Assembly: GCF_019966495.1 (NCBI RefSeq)
Contig: NZ_JAIMIA010000011.1
Span: forward strand, 19,636 to 83,635
Direction of reading: 5' to 3'
DNA length: 64,000 nucleotides
DNA from: Tateyamaria pelophila
GTDB lineage: Bacteria; Pseudomonadota; Alphaproteobacteria; Rhodobacterales; Rhodobacteraceae
In this document: piece by piece, positions 8,864-22,077 of the stretch
How the letters are laid out: each line of letters begins with the position of its first letter
Position numbering within the stretch: the first letter of the stretch is position 1
Made by a program: the position numbers and the translations under genes
Notes under the pieces: generated by a model
The model's input: the letters and a program-made list of their open reading frames with translations, nothing else
What the model was told of the DNA's origin: nothing
Databases searched by the model: none

Positions 8864-11800
8864 CTACGCCTCGCTGACTTGTTGCGACAACACCAGTGGC
8901 TCTGGCTTGCGCACGCACAACCGCAACAGGGGTGGCACGGTCAGCAGCGTCAGGAACGCTGACATTGACAGCCCTCCGACCACAACCGCACCCAGCCCGC
9001 GATAAAGCTCGGAGCCTTCGCCCGGAAACACGATCAGCGGCAACATCCCCATCACACTTGTCAGCGTGGACATGAAAATGGGTCGGATCCGGTTACGCGT
9101 GGCCTCTTCGATGGCCGCAATCGGCTCCATTCCGTCGGTCCGCAAATGGTAGAGCGTCTGGTGCACGATCAGAATCGCATTGTTCACGACAATCCCGATC
9201 AGAATAACGAAGCCAAGCAAGGTCAGCATGTCCAACGGTTGCGTCTGGAAGGTGTTCAACAATGCCAAACCACCAACGCCCCCCGCCGCCGCGACGGGCA
9301 CCGAAATCAGGATCACGAGCGGCAGAACAAAGCTCTCGAACAGGATCGCCATCACAAGGAAGACGATCACGATAGCGACGGCCAGATTGATCTGGATTGC
9401 AGCCCATGTCTGGCTGAGCTGGTCGGCCGTGCCAGACACGCTCAGGCGAATATCCTGCGGGATGCCTTGTTGTTCCAGTACCGCGACGACCTCACGCTCA
9501 AGCAGCAAAACAGCTTCCTCCAGTGGCAGCGCATCCGACGGACGCACTTCCAGCGTGACCGTGCGCAATCTGTCACGGTGCCGGATTTCCGTTGGGCCTG
9601 CGGTCAGCACAACATCAGCCAGAGCCGATACCGGAACGATCTGCCCCCCCGGTGTGACCACGGGATAATTTCCGACATCCTGTGTCCGCACGGCATCGCT
9701 GACCGATGGATCGCCCTTGAGCACCAGATCGACGCGTTCGGCGCCCACTGTGACTTCGGCAATGCGCAGCCCGTCATTGAAAGCGTCCACCGTCGACGCC
9801 AGTCCGGAACTGTCGAGCCCCGCATCCGCCAATCGCAGGCGATCCGGGATCAGACGGACCTCGGGCGCGCCAAGCTCCAAACCCGGAATGGGGCGAAACT
9901 GGTGCCCGTCGGAGCGCGGCAAAAGACCGGACACGATGCCCGCCGCGCGCCCCGCAACGGCCAGAATATCGTCCAGATCCTGGCCCGAAATGTTCAACTC
10001 GATCGTACGGCCACCTCCGACGCCACGCCCGAACAGGGACGGCTGCGTCATGAATCCAAACGTGCCCGGTTCGGCAAAAATCGGGCGGCTCAGCACAGGG
10101 ATCAACTCAGCGGCGCGGCGGCCATCCACCGCCCCGGCCCCGACAAAGGAGTTGCCCGGCGTTGCCACGAAAAAGAAGTTGGCGATGGTCGGTGTACCGT
10201 CTTCGGTTTCGGGTGCAGGGGCAGCCTCCCACAAGGGCTCTGCCACCGCTTCGATCCGCTGGGCGATGGTTTGTGTCGTGTCCAGATTATAGCCGGGCGG
10301 CGGGATGATCAGGCCAAAGACAAGATTGCGGTTGCCTTCCGGCAGGTATTCCAGCCGCGGCAGGAAAGCATAGCTCGCGATCCCTGCCCCACCCGCAATC
10401 AACAGAACCATGAGTATGCCCACCGTCCGAAAACGCACCGTCATGCGCACATAGGCCATGACAAGCGCCCGAAACCCGCCAGCAAGGTGATCAAGGCCCC
10501 AGATCCGGATCGGCTTCTGATCGCCGCCCTTCAGCATGCGGCTCGCCAATGCAGGGATCACCGTCACCGCGACCACAAGCGACAACAGGACGGAGACCGA
10601 AATCGCCACCGCGATATCGCGAAACAACTGGCCCGCCTCCAGTTGCATGACAAGAATCGGCACAAAAACCAGCACCGTGGTCAGGGCTGACACAAGGATC
10701 GCGCCCCAGACCTGACTGGCCCCGTGATAAGCCGCCTCGCGCCGGTTATAGCCCTGCTCGCGCAGTCGAAAGATATTCTCCAGAACGACGATGGCGGCAT
10801 CGACGATCATGCCAACAGCAAAAGCGATCCCGGCCAGAGAGATCACATTCAGCGTCCGCCCTGTCGCTGCCATCACCACAAAGGTCGCCACGATCGACAC
10901 CGGGATCGAGAGCGACACCACCAGCGTTGCACGCATGCTCCGCAGGAACAGCATCAGGACGAGGGCAGCCAGAACGCCGCCAATCCAGATATTCTGCGTG
11001 ACCAGCTTGATCGCGCCGTCGATATAAATCGTCTCGTCGTAAACTTGTTGCAGGTTCAATCCCGCATCGGCAATCGGGCCTGCACTCAATTCCGCTAGCA
11101 CACCGCGCAATTCTTCCATCACGTTGATGACATTGGCCCCGGACTCGCGCACGACGTTGAAGGCCAGACCCGGCTCGCCTTTGTATCGCAGTCGACTTGT
11201 CGGTTCCTTATAGGCAAATCCCACATCCGCCACATCGCTGACACGCACCCGGCCAAGGGCGCCATTGGCCGCACCTGAGCGCAGCACGACATTGCGGATC
11301 GCGTCTTCGGTATTGAGGTTCCCTTCGGTCCGCACCACATAGCGACGCTTGCCCTCGTCCACGTCACCCGCCGAGATCGAAATGTTTTCCGTGCGCAGAA
11401 TCCGGACAACCTCCGGCACCGTCAGACCGTAACGTGACAGGCGGCGCGGATCGACGACCACCTGCAATTCGCGGGTCACGCCGCCAAACACGTTCACCGC
11501 CGAGACACCTTCGATCCGCTCGACCCGGTCCTTGATGACATCCTCGACGAAATCGCCATAGGTCGGCATTGCCCGGGTATTGCCCGCCTGTGCCGTCAAC
11601 AGCACCCAGGCGATCGGACTGTCATCCGATCCCGACGTGTTCAACGCGGGTTCATTCGCCTCTTCCGGGTACCCGCTGACGCGGTCGAGCCGGTTGGACA
11701 CCAACAACAGCGATTGGCTCATATTAGTTCCAACGCCGAATTCCAGCGTCACCTCGGCCTCGCCAGTGCGGGACCGGGACGTCATGATTTCCAACCCTTC

Positions 11801-12022
11801 GAGGCCCCGCAGCGCTTCTTCCTGCGGGTTCACGATCTCGCGCTCGACTTCCGAGGGAGCCGCACCGGGCCAACTGGTTTCGATCACGACGATGGGTTTG
11901 CGCACATCCGGCGCAAGCTGGATCGGGATGCGCGACAGGGCAATGACCCCGAACAAAACGGCCATCAGAACGGCGGCAACTACCGCGACGGGGCGATCAA
12001 TGGCGTAGCGGATGACATCCAT
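8864..12022 (-). CDS. RND efflux transporter permease
   Basis: A 1052-residue inner-membrane RND pump with the usual plan: an N-terminal helix, a large periplasmic loop, a helix bundle, and a repeat of this in the second half. In the fourth helix the proton-relay motif reads GMIVDAAIVVLEN. It has a single Asp where AcrB has two, as in CusA-type pumps. Its ATG overlaps the stop of the adaptor gene (TGATG), so the two form one transcript. The substrate is unknown, and no outer-membrane TolC-type partner or local regulator lies in the window. Confidence 0.92.
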   Translation of the reverse strand: MDVIRYAIDRPVAVVAAVLMAVLFGVIALSRIPIQLAPDVRKPIVVIETSWPGAAPSEVEREIVNPQEEALRGLEGLEIMTSRSRTGEAEVTLEFGVGTNMSQSLLLVSNRLDRVSGYPEEANEPALNTSGSDDSPIAWVLLTAQAGNTRAMPTYGDFVEDVIKDRVERIEGVSAVNVFGGVTRELQVVVDPRRLSRYGLTVPEVVRILRTENISISAGDVDEGKRRYVVRTEGNLNTEDAIRNVVLRSGAANGALGRVRVSDVADVGFAYKEPTSRLRYKGEPGLAFNVVRESGANVINVMEELRGVLAELSAGPIADAGLNLQQVYDETIYIDGAIKLVTQNIWIGGVLAALVLMLFLRSMRATLVVSLSIPVSIVATFVVMAATGRTLNVISLAGIAFAVGMIVDAAIVVLENIFRLREQGYNRREAAYHGASQVWGAILVSALTTVLVFVPILVMQLEAGQLFRDIAVAISVSVLLSLVVAVTVIPALASRMLKGGDQKPIRIWGLDHLAGGFRALVMAYVRMTVRFRTVGILMVLLIAGGAGIASYAFLPRLEYLPEGNRNLVFGLIIPPPGYNLDTTQTIAQRIEAVAEPLWEAAPAPETEDGTPTIANFFFVATPGNSFVGAGAVDGRRAAELIPVLSRPIFAEPGTFGFMTQPSLFGRGVGGGRTIELNISGQDLDDILAVAGRAAGIVSGLLPRSDGHQFRPIPGLELGAPEVRLIPDRLRLADAGLDSSGLASTVDAFNDGLRIAEVTVGAERVDLVLKGDPSVSDAVRTQDVGNYPVVTPGGQIVPVSALADVVLTAGPTEIRHRDRLRTVTLEVRPSDALPLEEAVLLLEREVVAVLEQQGIPQDIRLSVSGTADQLSQTWAAIQINLAVAIVIVFLVMAILFESFVLPLVILISVPVAAAGGVGGLALLNTFQTQPLDMLTLLGFVILIGIVVNNAILIVHQTLYHLRTDGMEPIAAIEEATRNRIRPIFMSTLTSVMGMLPLIVFPGEGSELYRGLGAVVVGGLSMSAFLTLLTVPPLLRLCVRKPEPLVLSQQVSEA

Positions 12023-13134
12023 CAGTTGGTTTCCACAGGATTTGGCGCGATATCCTGACCGGGGCGCAAACGCTCGTTGCCACGCACGACGACCAGTTCA
12101 CCGGCTTCGAGGCCGCTGAGCACCTCGTATCGGTCACCCAGTGCAACACCAAGGGTCACCGGGCGCGGCTGCGCCTTGTCTTCGGCAGCCACAAAGACAG
12201 TCCAGCCGCCACGCGCTTGTACCAAGGCGTCCTTGGGCACCGACAACACCTCGCGCGCCTCACCGACCGGCACAAGCACCGTCAGGGATTGGCCCACTGC
12301 CACATTGGTCAATTCCCCAAGGCCGGGGGCCGCAAAACGCACGGCACGCGTCCGTGTCGCCGTGTCTTCCAGCGGCAGGATGGCACGCAGTTCCAGCGTC
12401 AACTCGGCGCCGTTTTCCGTGCTGGCCTGCATCATCTGGCCCTGTTCCAGAAAGGACACATAGCGCGCAGGCACACCGGCCGTGACCTCGAACGCAGCCG
12501 TGTCGAGCAAACGCACTACGGGTGAACCGGCCTGAATGAAAGCGCCCGGTATCGTGTTCACTTCGATCACGACACCGGAAAACGGTGCTGTGATCAGGCT
12601 ACGGTCAAGTTGGTAGCGCGTTTCCGACAATTGCGCTTCGCTGCTCTTTTCACGCGCAATGGCCTCGGCCAGTTGCGACTGTGCCTCGAGCACGTCGGAT
12701 TGCGCATCATCAAAGCGGCCCTCACTATATGCGTTGGACCCGCGCAGGGCGACGATCCTGTCCAACACACGCTGGGTACGATCGACCCGGACCCGGGCCG
12801 TGGCGATGCCCGCTTCCGCCTCCGCCATCTGCGCTTCGGATTGCACCACCAGTATTTCGAGAAGATCCCGGTTCAATTCGACCAGCGGATCGCCTTCGGC
12901 CACCCGTGTGCCGGCCAGAACGTGGACCGTGTCGACATTGCCCGCGACACGGCTTGCGACCGCGCCGTCGCGTGCTGTCGTCACCTCGGCAAAGACGGGC
13001 ACGGTTTCTGCCAGTTGCCTCGGCTCGACGGCCTGAACACCGACAGCCGCCGCGCGCCCCTGTGCCTGCGCCGCGAACCCGGAGAGCGAAACCAGTGCAA
13101 CGACAAGGACGGTTTGAAAAAAGAGAGGGCGCAT
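12022..13134 (-). CDS. RND efflux periplasmic adaptor subunit (membrane fusion protein)
   Basis: A 370-residue exported protein. It has a signal peptide ending in AAQAQ near residue 25, a lipoyl/barrel-sandwich half (GNVDTVHVLAGTRVAEGDPL), a coiled-coil hairpin region (about residues 95-165), the second lipoyl half (ITAPFSGVVIEVN) and a beta-barrel and membrane-proximal domain. It links the downstream RND permease to an outer-membrane channel. It is the first gene of the pair. The upstream region, 13135-13631, has no recognisable regulator gene. Confidence 0.9.
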   Translation of the reverse strand: MRPLFFQTVLVVALVSLSGFAAQAQGRAAAVGVQAVEPRQLAETVPVFAEVTTARDGAVASRVAGNVDTVHVLAGTRVAEGDPLVELNRDLLEILVVQSEAQMAEAEAGIATARVRVDRTQRVLDRIVALRGSNAYSEGRFDDAQSDVLEAQSQLAEAIAREKSSEAQLSETRYQLDRSLITAPFSGVVIEVNTIPGAFIQAGSPVVRLLDTAAFEVTAGVPARYVSFLEQGQMMQASTENGAELTLELRAILPLEDTATRTRAVRFAAPGLGELTNVAVGQSLTVLVPVGEAREVLSVPKDALVQARGGWTVFVAAEDKAQPRPVTLGVALGDRYEVLSGLEAGELVVVRGNERLRPGQDIAPNPVETN

Positions 13135-13631
13135 TCTAAAGCTCCAAATATCATTTACTCAGATAGCTCTGATGCGGGAACGTCAACAGATCATCTGCTG
13201 TCACACCGGCCTTTGCGTCTGACGAAGGCAGTCCCTGTGAGCGAAGTCCCGGCCCCCGTGCCGTCATGTGAGCAGTCTGTCTGGCACTTCTGTCACAGGT
13301 GCGCCGTTTGCAGAAAGTTTCCAAAACTGGTCGCCGTCCGAACGGCGTTCGATCGCCGCTCCGCGTGACAGTCGCACCCAAAGGCCGACCATTGCAAGGG
13401 ACTGAAACGCAGAGCTCTGCTTTGGTGACCAGGCATTGCCCTGCTTGCACAAAATTTGAACACAGGGCGCAATCTGGTCGCGTGCACTTATCCTGCACTG
13501 TTCCTTCCAGACGAAACACATTCCATGCGATGCCCAACGCGGACCATCAAAAACCGGGTGAGGCTCAGCACATGTTCTTATTTAAAAATATGAACATACC
13601 GCCGTGATCCAATGCGTCGCTTCAACCCGTT
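13135..13631. other. Non-coding gap between RND operon and pgm
   Basis: About 497 bp without a convincing gene. Short open frames exist on both strands, but they lack family motifs and good ribosome sites. The region must hold the promoter of the minus-strand RND operon. It also holds an AT-rich palindrome at 13572-13597, close to the end of pgm. Confidence 0.6.
13572..13597. repeat. AT-rich near-perfect palindrome downstream of pgm
   Basis: ATGTTC (13572-13577) and GAACAT (13592-13597) flank an AT-only core that is itself nearly symmetric (TATTT AA AAATA). It begins 35 bp beyond the pgm stop. It could be an operator of TetR type or a hairpin at the 3' end of the glycogen operon. No T-tract follows on the minus strand. 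Confidence 0.4.
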
Positions 13632-17231
<3,600 letters not shown>

Positions 17232-17235
<4 letters not shown>

Positions 17236-19334
17236 TCCTCGGGCTCCTTGGATATGAGAACGAAGGCAGCCACCGTGTTTGCACAGACCGCAACCGCCTC
17301 GTATTCGGGTTCCGCGCGGGGCTCCTGCACATGACTTGTCGTATCAATGGCACGCATCCACGTCTGGCCTTCGGGCGGCGTCGGCAGGACAACAGACGTA
17401 TCTTCGTCTTCACGATTGAACGCGATGAAAACCACGTCCCCATCCGGTTCGAAATCAGGCGCTTCTGCCGAGCACCGCAGCGTCAGGCACAGATTGGCGA
17501 GCCCGGGATCACGCCAGGCGACCGCCTCTCCGGCGAAATCCGTCCATGTGACATCGGTATGCCCGTCCGCTTTGCGCGCGGCACCGTGCAAAAACCGGCT
17601 TTGCCGCACCGCGATATGATCCTGCCGGAACACGGACAGCACGCGCACAAAGCCCAGCAGATCGGTATCCGCACTGTCCCAGTTCAGCCAGCCAATCTCA
17701 TTGTCCTGACAATAGGCGTTGTTGTTGCCCGCCTGCGAGTTGGAAAATTCGTCGCCCGCCAGAAGCATCGGCGTGCCTTGTGACAAGAACAGCGTAGCCA
17801 GCATGTTGCGCTGGCGCCGCGCCCGCAAGGCGCGAATTTCGGGATCGTCCGTGTCCCCCTCGACCCCGCCATTGTCGCTGAAATTTGAATGATGCCCATC
17901 GCGATTGTTCTCGGTGTTGGCCTCGTTGTGACGCTTGGCATAGCGCGTGGTGTCGGCGAGTGTGAACCCGTCATGCGAGGCCAGAAAATTGACCGATGCC
18001 CAGCTGCGCCGTCCGCCTTGGTCAAATTTATCCGCCGAGCCCAGCAGCCGCGCCGCAAGTTCCTGCGCACTATGCGAATCGCCCCGCCAGTAGCGGCGCA
18101 CCGTATCGCGATAGCTGTCGTTCCATTCGGAAAATTCGTGCGGAAACGCGCCCAGCCGGTAGCCGCCGGGGCCGATATCCCAAGGCTCCGCGATCATACG
18201 GACTTTTGCCAGCACGGGATCTTGCCGCAGCGCGTCAAAAAAGCCGCCCCGCGGATCAAACCCATGATCTTCGCGCCCAAGTGTGGTCGCCAGATCAAAG
18301 CGGAACCCGTCGACCCCCATGCATTCGACCCAAAACCGCAAACTGTCGAGCACCATGCGCAATACATAAGGATGCGACACGTTCAGTGTGTTCCCGCAGC
18401 CTGTATCGTTCACATAGTAGCGCGGCTGGCCCGCCGTCAGGCGGTAGTAAGACGCATTGTCGAGCCCGCGAAAGCTGAGCGTCGGGCCACGCTGATCGCC
18501 TTCGGCCGTGTGGTTGTAAACCACATCCAGGATCACTTCGATCCCTGCCGCGTGGAACCGCGCCACCATCTGACGAAAACCCTTCAGGCCATCCGGCCCG
18601 AAATAACGGGGCTCGGGCGCGAAAAAACCGATGGAGTTATAGCCCCAATAGTTGCGCAGACCCCGCTGCACCAAAAACTTGTCGTCCACAAAGGCGTGCA
18701 CCGGCAACAGCTCGACCGCCTGCACGCCCATGGACGTCAGATGCGCCAGCATCGCGTCACTGGCCAGTCCTTCATAGGTGCCGCGCACCGCCTCGGGTAC
18801 ATCCGGGTTGGCTTGGGTCAGACCCTTTGGATGGGCCTCGTAAATCAGGTCCATGTCCGAGCAGTTATGACGGCCCGCCGACATCCCCTCGAACAGGGCC
18901 GGATCGGAAACGACTGATTTCGGGACAAAGGGGGCTGAATCGCGCGGATCAAAGGACAGATCCTGCGCAGAGGAGCCTTCATCATAACCCAGCGTCGCTG
19001 GATGGGTCACCCAATCGCCGTGCAGTTCACGGGCATAGGGATCCAACAGCAGTTTGTTCGGGTTGAACCGGTGGCCATGCTCCGGCGCGTATTGCCCATG
19101 CGCCCGGTATCCGTAAAGCGTGCCAACAGGCAAACCCGGCAAATAACCGTGCCAGATCGGTCCGCTGCGTTCGGGCAGCGCAATACGCGCCACCTCGCGC
19201 TTGCCGTCAGGCGAGAAGAGGCAAAGCTCAATCTTGTCGGCATTTTCCGAAAAGACAGCGAAATTGACGCCTGCGCCGTCGTGATGCGCACCAAGGGTGG
19301 CGGCACTGCCGCTGGTTACCTTTTGGGGGGTCAT
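17232..19334 (-). CDS. glgX: Glycogen debranching enzyme GlgX
   Basis: A 700-residue GH13 isoamylase-type debranching enzyme that cuts alpha-1,6 branches from phosphorylase-trimmed glycogen. An N-terminal CBM48-like domain (GVNFAVFSENADKIELCLF) precedes the barrel. Barrel motifs are DVVYNHT, DGFRFDLATTLGR (nucleophile Asp), MIAEPWDIG (acid Glu) and NFLASHDGFTL (transition-state Asp). It lies 9 bp after glgA and overlaps malQ. Length and domain order are those of normal GlgX. Confidence 0.95.
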
Positions 19335-19343
19335 GTCGCTCGC

Positions 19344-20780
19344 CTAGTGCTCTGAAATGGATTGATAAACGTTGAGATAGGCCGTCGCAGACAGGTCCCA
19401 GCCCACGGGGTGGCGCATCGCCCGGCGCATCATCGCGGCCCAGACCTTGGGTTGTCGGTACAGTGCACATGTCCTTGCGATCGCATGGCCAAACATCGTT
19501 GCATTCACGGGTGCGAACTGCACGCCCGTGGCACATTCGGCCAACAGTGCCGCCTCGTTGGCGTCAATCACCGTATCGGCCAGCCCGCCCGTGCGGGCCA
19601 CAACCGGCAACGTGCCATAGCGCAGACCATAAAGCTGGGTCAGCCCGCAAGGTTCGAACCGCGAGGGGATCAGGATGGCGTCACTGCCCCCCTGCATCAG
19701 ATGCGACATCTCTTCATCATAGCCAATGATCGTGCCAACCGATCCCGCATAGTCGCGCGACGCGGCCACAAAGGCACGCTCCAGATCCGGCTCACCCGTG
19801 CCCAGCACCGCGAGTGTTGCACCCTGCTCGACGATCAGCGGCAAACAGTCCAACAACATGTCCAGACCCTTTTGCGCGGTCAGCCGACTGATCAGGCAAA
19901 ACAAGGGGCCGTCACCGGGCGTCAGCCCAAAGCGGGCTTCAACCTCGGCCCGGTTGCGCGCCTTGCCCTTCAGACTGCGCGCACTGTAGGTCGCGACAAG
20001 GGCCTCATCCGCCTCCGGCGACCACACGTCCAGATCGATTCCGTTCAAAATACCGGACAAGTCACTCTGACGGGCCCGCAACAATCCATCCAGCCCCATA
20101 CCAAACTCCGGCGTCAGCAATTCTGCTGCATAGGTGGGGCTGACCGTCGTGATCTTGTCCGACAGGGCAATGCCTGCCTTCAAAAAACTGATCTTGCCGA
20201 AATATTCGATGCCGTCGGGCGTAAACAAATCGGTGTCCAGACCGAGAGCCGTCAATCGGGTGGCGTCGCACAGACCTTGAAAGGCGATGTTGTGGATCGT
20301 CATGACAACCTGCGGCGCGGGTTCCCCGCTCTGGCGCAGGTAAACGGGCAAGAGCCCCGCCTGCCAGTCATGGCAATTCACGACGTCGGGCCGCCAGTCG
20401 CCCAGCCCCTTCAGTGCGATCTGCGCACCCGCAAAGGACAACCCGGCAAAGCGCATATCGTTGTCGGGCCAGTCCAGAGCGTTCGGGCCAAGATATATGT
20501 TGCCCGGCCGATCAAAGAGGTGCGCTGCCTCAAGCAGCAGCAGGTCGAGGCCCTTGGCCCGTACCGCCACGATCCGTGCCGGACCGCCAAAGAGGTCGTC
20601 AAAATCCATGACGCTCTGCCCTGTTGCCACCAGCGATGCCAGGGCGGGATAGGCCGGGATCAGCACCTTGACGCTGGCACCTTGGGCCGCCAGCGCCTTG
20701 GGCACCGCCCCGATCACATCCGCCAATCCCCCCGTCTTGATAAACGGGGCGCATTCCGAGGCGACAAAGAGAACGTTCAT
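19344..20780 (-). CDS. glgA: Glycogen synthase (ADP-glucose dependent)
   Basis: A 478-residue GT5 glycogen synthase that adds glucose from ADP-glucose to the growing chain. The N-terminal KTGGLADVIGAVPKAL motif, with the ADP-glucose-binding Lys, is at about residues 15-30. The C-terminal SRFEPCGLTQLYGLRYG and the following RTGGLADTV form the second nucleotide-binding half. It begins 1 bp after the glgC stop and is followed after 9 bp by glgX. Length is normal for the family. Confidence 0.96.
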   Translation of the reverse strand: MNVLFVASECAPFIKTGGLADVIGAVPKALAAQGASVKVLIPAYPALASLVATGQSVMDFDDLFGGPARIVAVRAKGLDLLLLEAAHLFDRPGNIYLGPNALDWPDNDMRFAGLSFAGAQIALKGLGDWRPDVVNCHDWQAGLLPVYLRQSGEPAPQVVMTIHNIAFQGLCDATRLTALGLDTDLFTPDGIEYFGKISFLKAGIALSDKITTVSPTYAAELLTPEFGMGLDGLLRARQSDLSGILNGIDLDVWSPEADEALVATYSARSLKGKARNRAEVEARFGLTPGDGPLFCLISRLTAQKGLDMLLDCLPLIVEQGATLAVLGTGEPDLERAFVAASRDYAGSVGTIIGYDEEMSHLMQGGSDAILIPSRFEPCGLTQLYGLRYGTLPVVARTGGLADTVIDANEAALLAECATGVQFAPVNATMFGHAIARTCALYRQPKVWAAMMRRAMRHPVGWDLSATAYLNVYQSISEH

Positions 20781-20781
20781 G

Positions 20782-22068
20782 TCAGCTTTCCAATTTGTCG
20801 ATCATGCTTTGGGTGATCAGGCAGATGCCATTGTCCGTCCGGCGGAACCGCTTGGCGTCGGCCTCCGCATCCTGGCCAACAACCAGACCTTCGGGAATGA
20901 TAACGCCGCGATCAATCACCACGTTTTTCAACTGTGCCTTCCGGTTGATCTCGGCATAAGGCATCGCCACGACACCTTCGAGCTGGGAATAGGAGTGCGT
21001 GCGCACGCCGGTGAACAGGAAACACCGATCCAGCGACGAGCCCGAGATGATACAGCCGCCCGACACCATGGACGACACCGCATGGCCGCGCCGTCCTTCC
21101 TCGTTGTGGATGAATTTGGCAGGGGCCGTCAGTTCCGAATAGGTCCAGATGGGCCAGGTCGTGTCGTAAAGATCAAGTTCGGGCTTGAAATCCGTCAGAT
21201 CCACATTGGCCTGCCAGAACGCATCCACCGTCCCTACATCGCGCCAATAAGGTTTTTCCTCAAGTCCGCCGCGCACGCAAGACCGGCTGAACGGGTGCGC
21301 CATGGCTTTGCCGTTCTTGACAATGCCCGGAATGATGTCGCCGCCAAAATCATGCTTGGAATTCGGGTTTTCGGCATCGGCGAGCAGCAAGTCACACAGG
21401 TATTCTGTCTCGAAGACATAAATACCCATGCTGGCCAGCGCCTGATCGGGATGTCCGGGCATGGCCGGCGGGTCGGCAGGTTTTTCGATGAAATCGAGGA
21501 TGCGATCGGCCTCGTCGACCTTCATCACGCCAAAGCCGCGCGCCTCCATGCGGGGCACTTCGATGCAGCCGACGGTGACGTCCGCGCCGCTTTCGACGTG
21601 CTGTTTGACCATCAGCGAATAGTCCTGCTTGTAGATATGGTCGCCCGCCAGAATGATGATGTATTTGGGGCCATAGCCACGAATGATGTCGATGTTCTGG
21701 GTGACCGCGTCGGCGGTGCCCTTGTACCAGTTTTCATTGTCGAGTTGCTGGGACGCGGGCAGAATATCGAGGGATTCGTTGCGCTCGGCCCGGAAAAAGC
21801 TCCAGCCGCGCTGCAAGTGACGGATCAGCGAGTGTGCCTTGTACTGGGTGGCCACGCCGATGCGCCGAATGCCGGAATTCACCGCGTTTGACAGGGCAAA
21901 GTCGATGATCCGGCTCTTGCCACCGAAATACATGGCCGGTTTTGCCCGCCTGTCGGTGAGTTCGTACAATCGACTGCCACGCCCCCCTGCCAGCACAAAC
22001 GCCATAGTTTGCTGCGCAAGCCGTTGTGATTCATTGTCCACTGGTTGTCCTCCCTCTTCGTCGTTCAA
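20782..22068 (-). CDS. glgC: Glucose-1-phosphate adenylyltransferase
   Basis: A 428-residue ADP-glucose pyrophosphorylase, the committed step of glycogen synthesis. The nucleotidyltransferase loop [20 protein letters not shown] is at about residues 24-43. RIIDFALSN and the IEKPADPP substrate loop follow. The C-terminal left-handed beta helix begins near residue 300. The family is allosterically controlled by glycolytic intermediates, and the Arg- and Lys-rich N-terminal region that forms the site is present. It lies 9 bp after glgB and 1 bp before glgA. Confidence 0.96.
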   Translation of the reverse strand: MNDEEGGQPVDNESQRLAQQTMAFVLAGGRGSRLYELTDRRAKPAMYFGGKSRIIDFALSNAVNSGIRRIGVATQYKAHSLIRHLQRGWSFFRAERNESLDILPASQQLDNENWYKGTADAVTQNIDIIRGYGPKYIIILAGDHIYKQDYSLMVKQHVESGADVTVGCIEVPRMEARGFGVMKVDEADRILDFIEKPADPPAMPGHPDQALASMGIYVFETEYLCDLLLADAENPNSKHDFGGDIIPGIVKNGKAMAHPFSRSCVRGGLEEKPYWRDVGTVDAFWQANVDLTDFKPELDLYDTTWPIWTYSELTAPAKFIHNEEGRRGHAVSSMVSGGCIISGSSLDRCFLFTGVRTHSYSQLEGVVAMPYAEINRKAQLKNVVIDRGVIIPEGLVVGQDAEADAKRFRRTDNGICLITQSMIDKLES

Positions 22069-22077
22069 GTCTTCAGG

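Noticed and set aside
9146..10690. Plus-strand open frame of 514 codons opposite the RND permease
   Set aside because: Composition is typical of an antisense shadow (rich in Arg, Gln, His), with no motif.
13151..13607. Short open frames on both strands in the RND-pgm gap
   Set aside because: They overlap each other, have no motif and no convincing ribosome site. A TetR-type regulator was looked for and not found.
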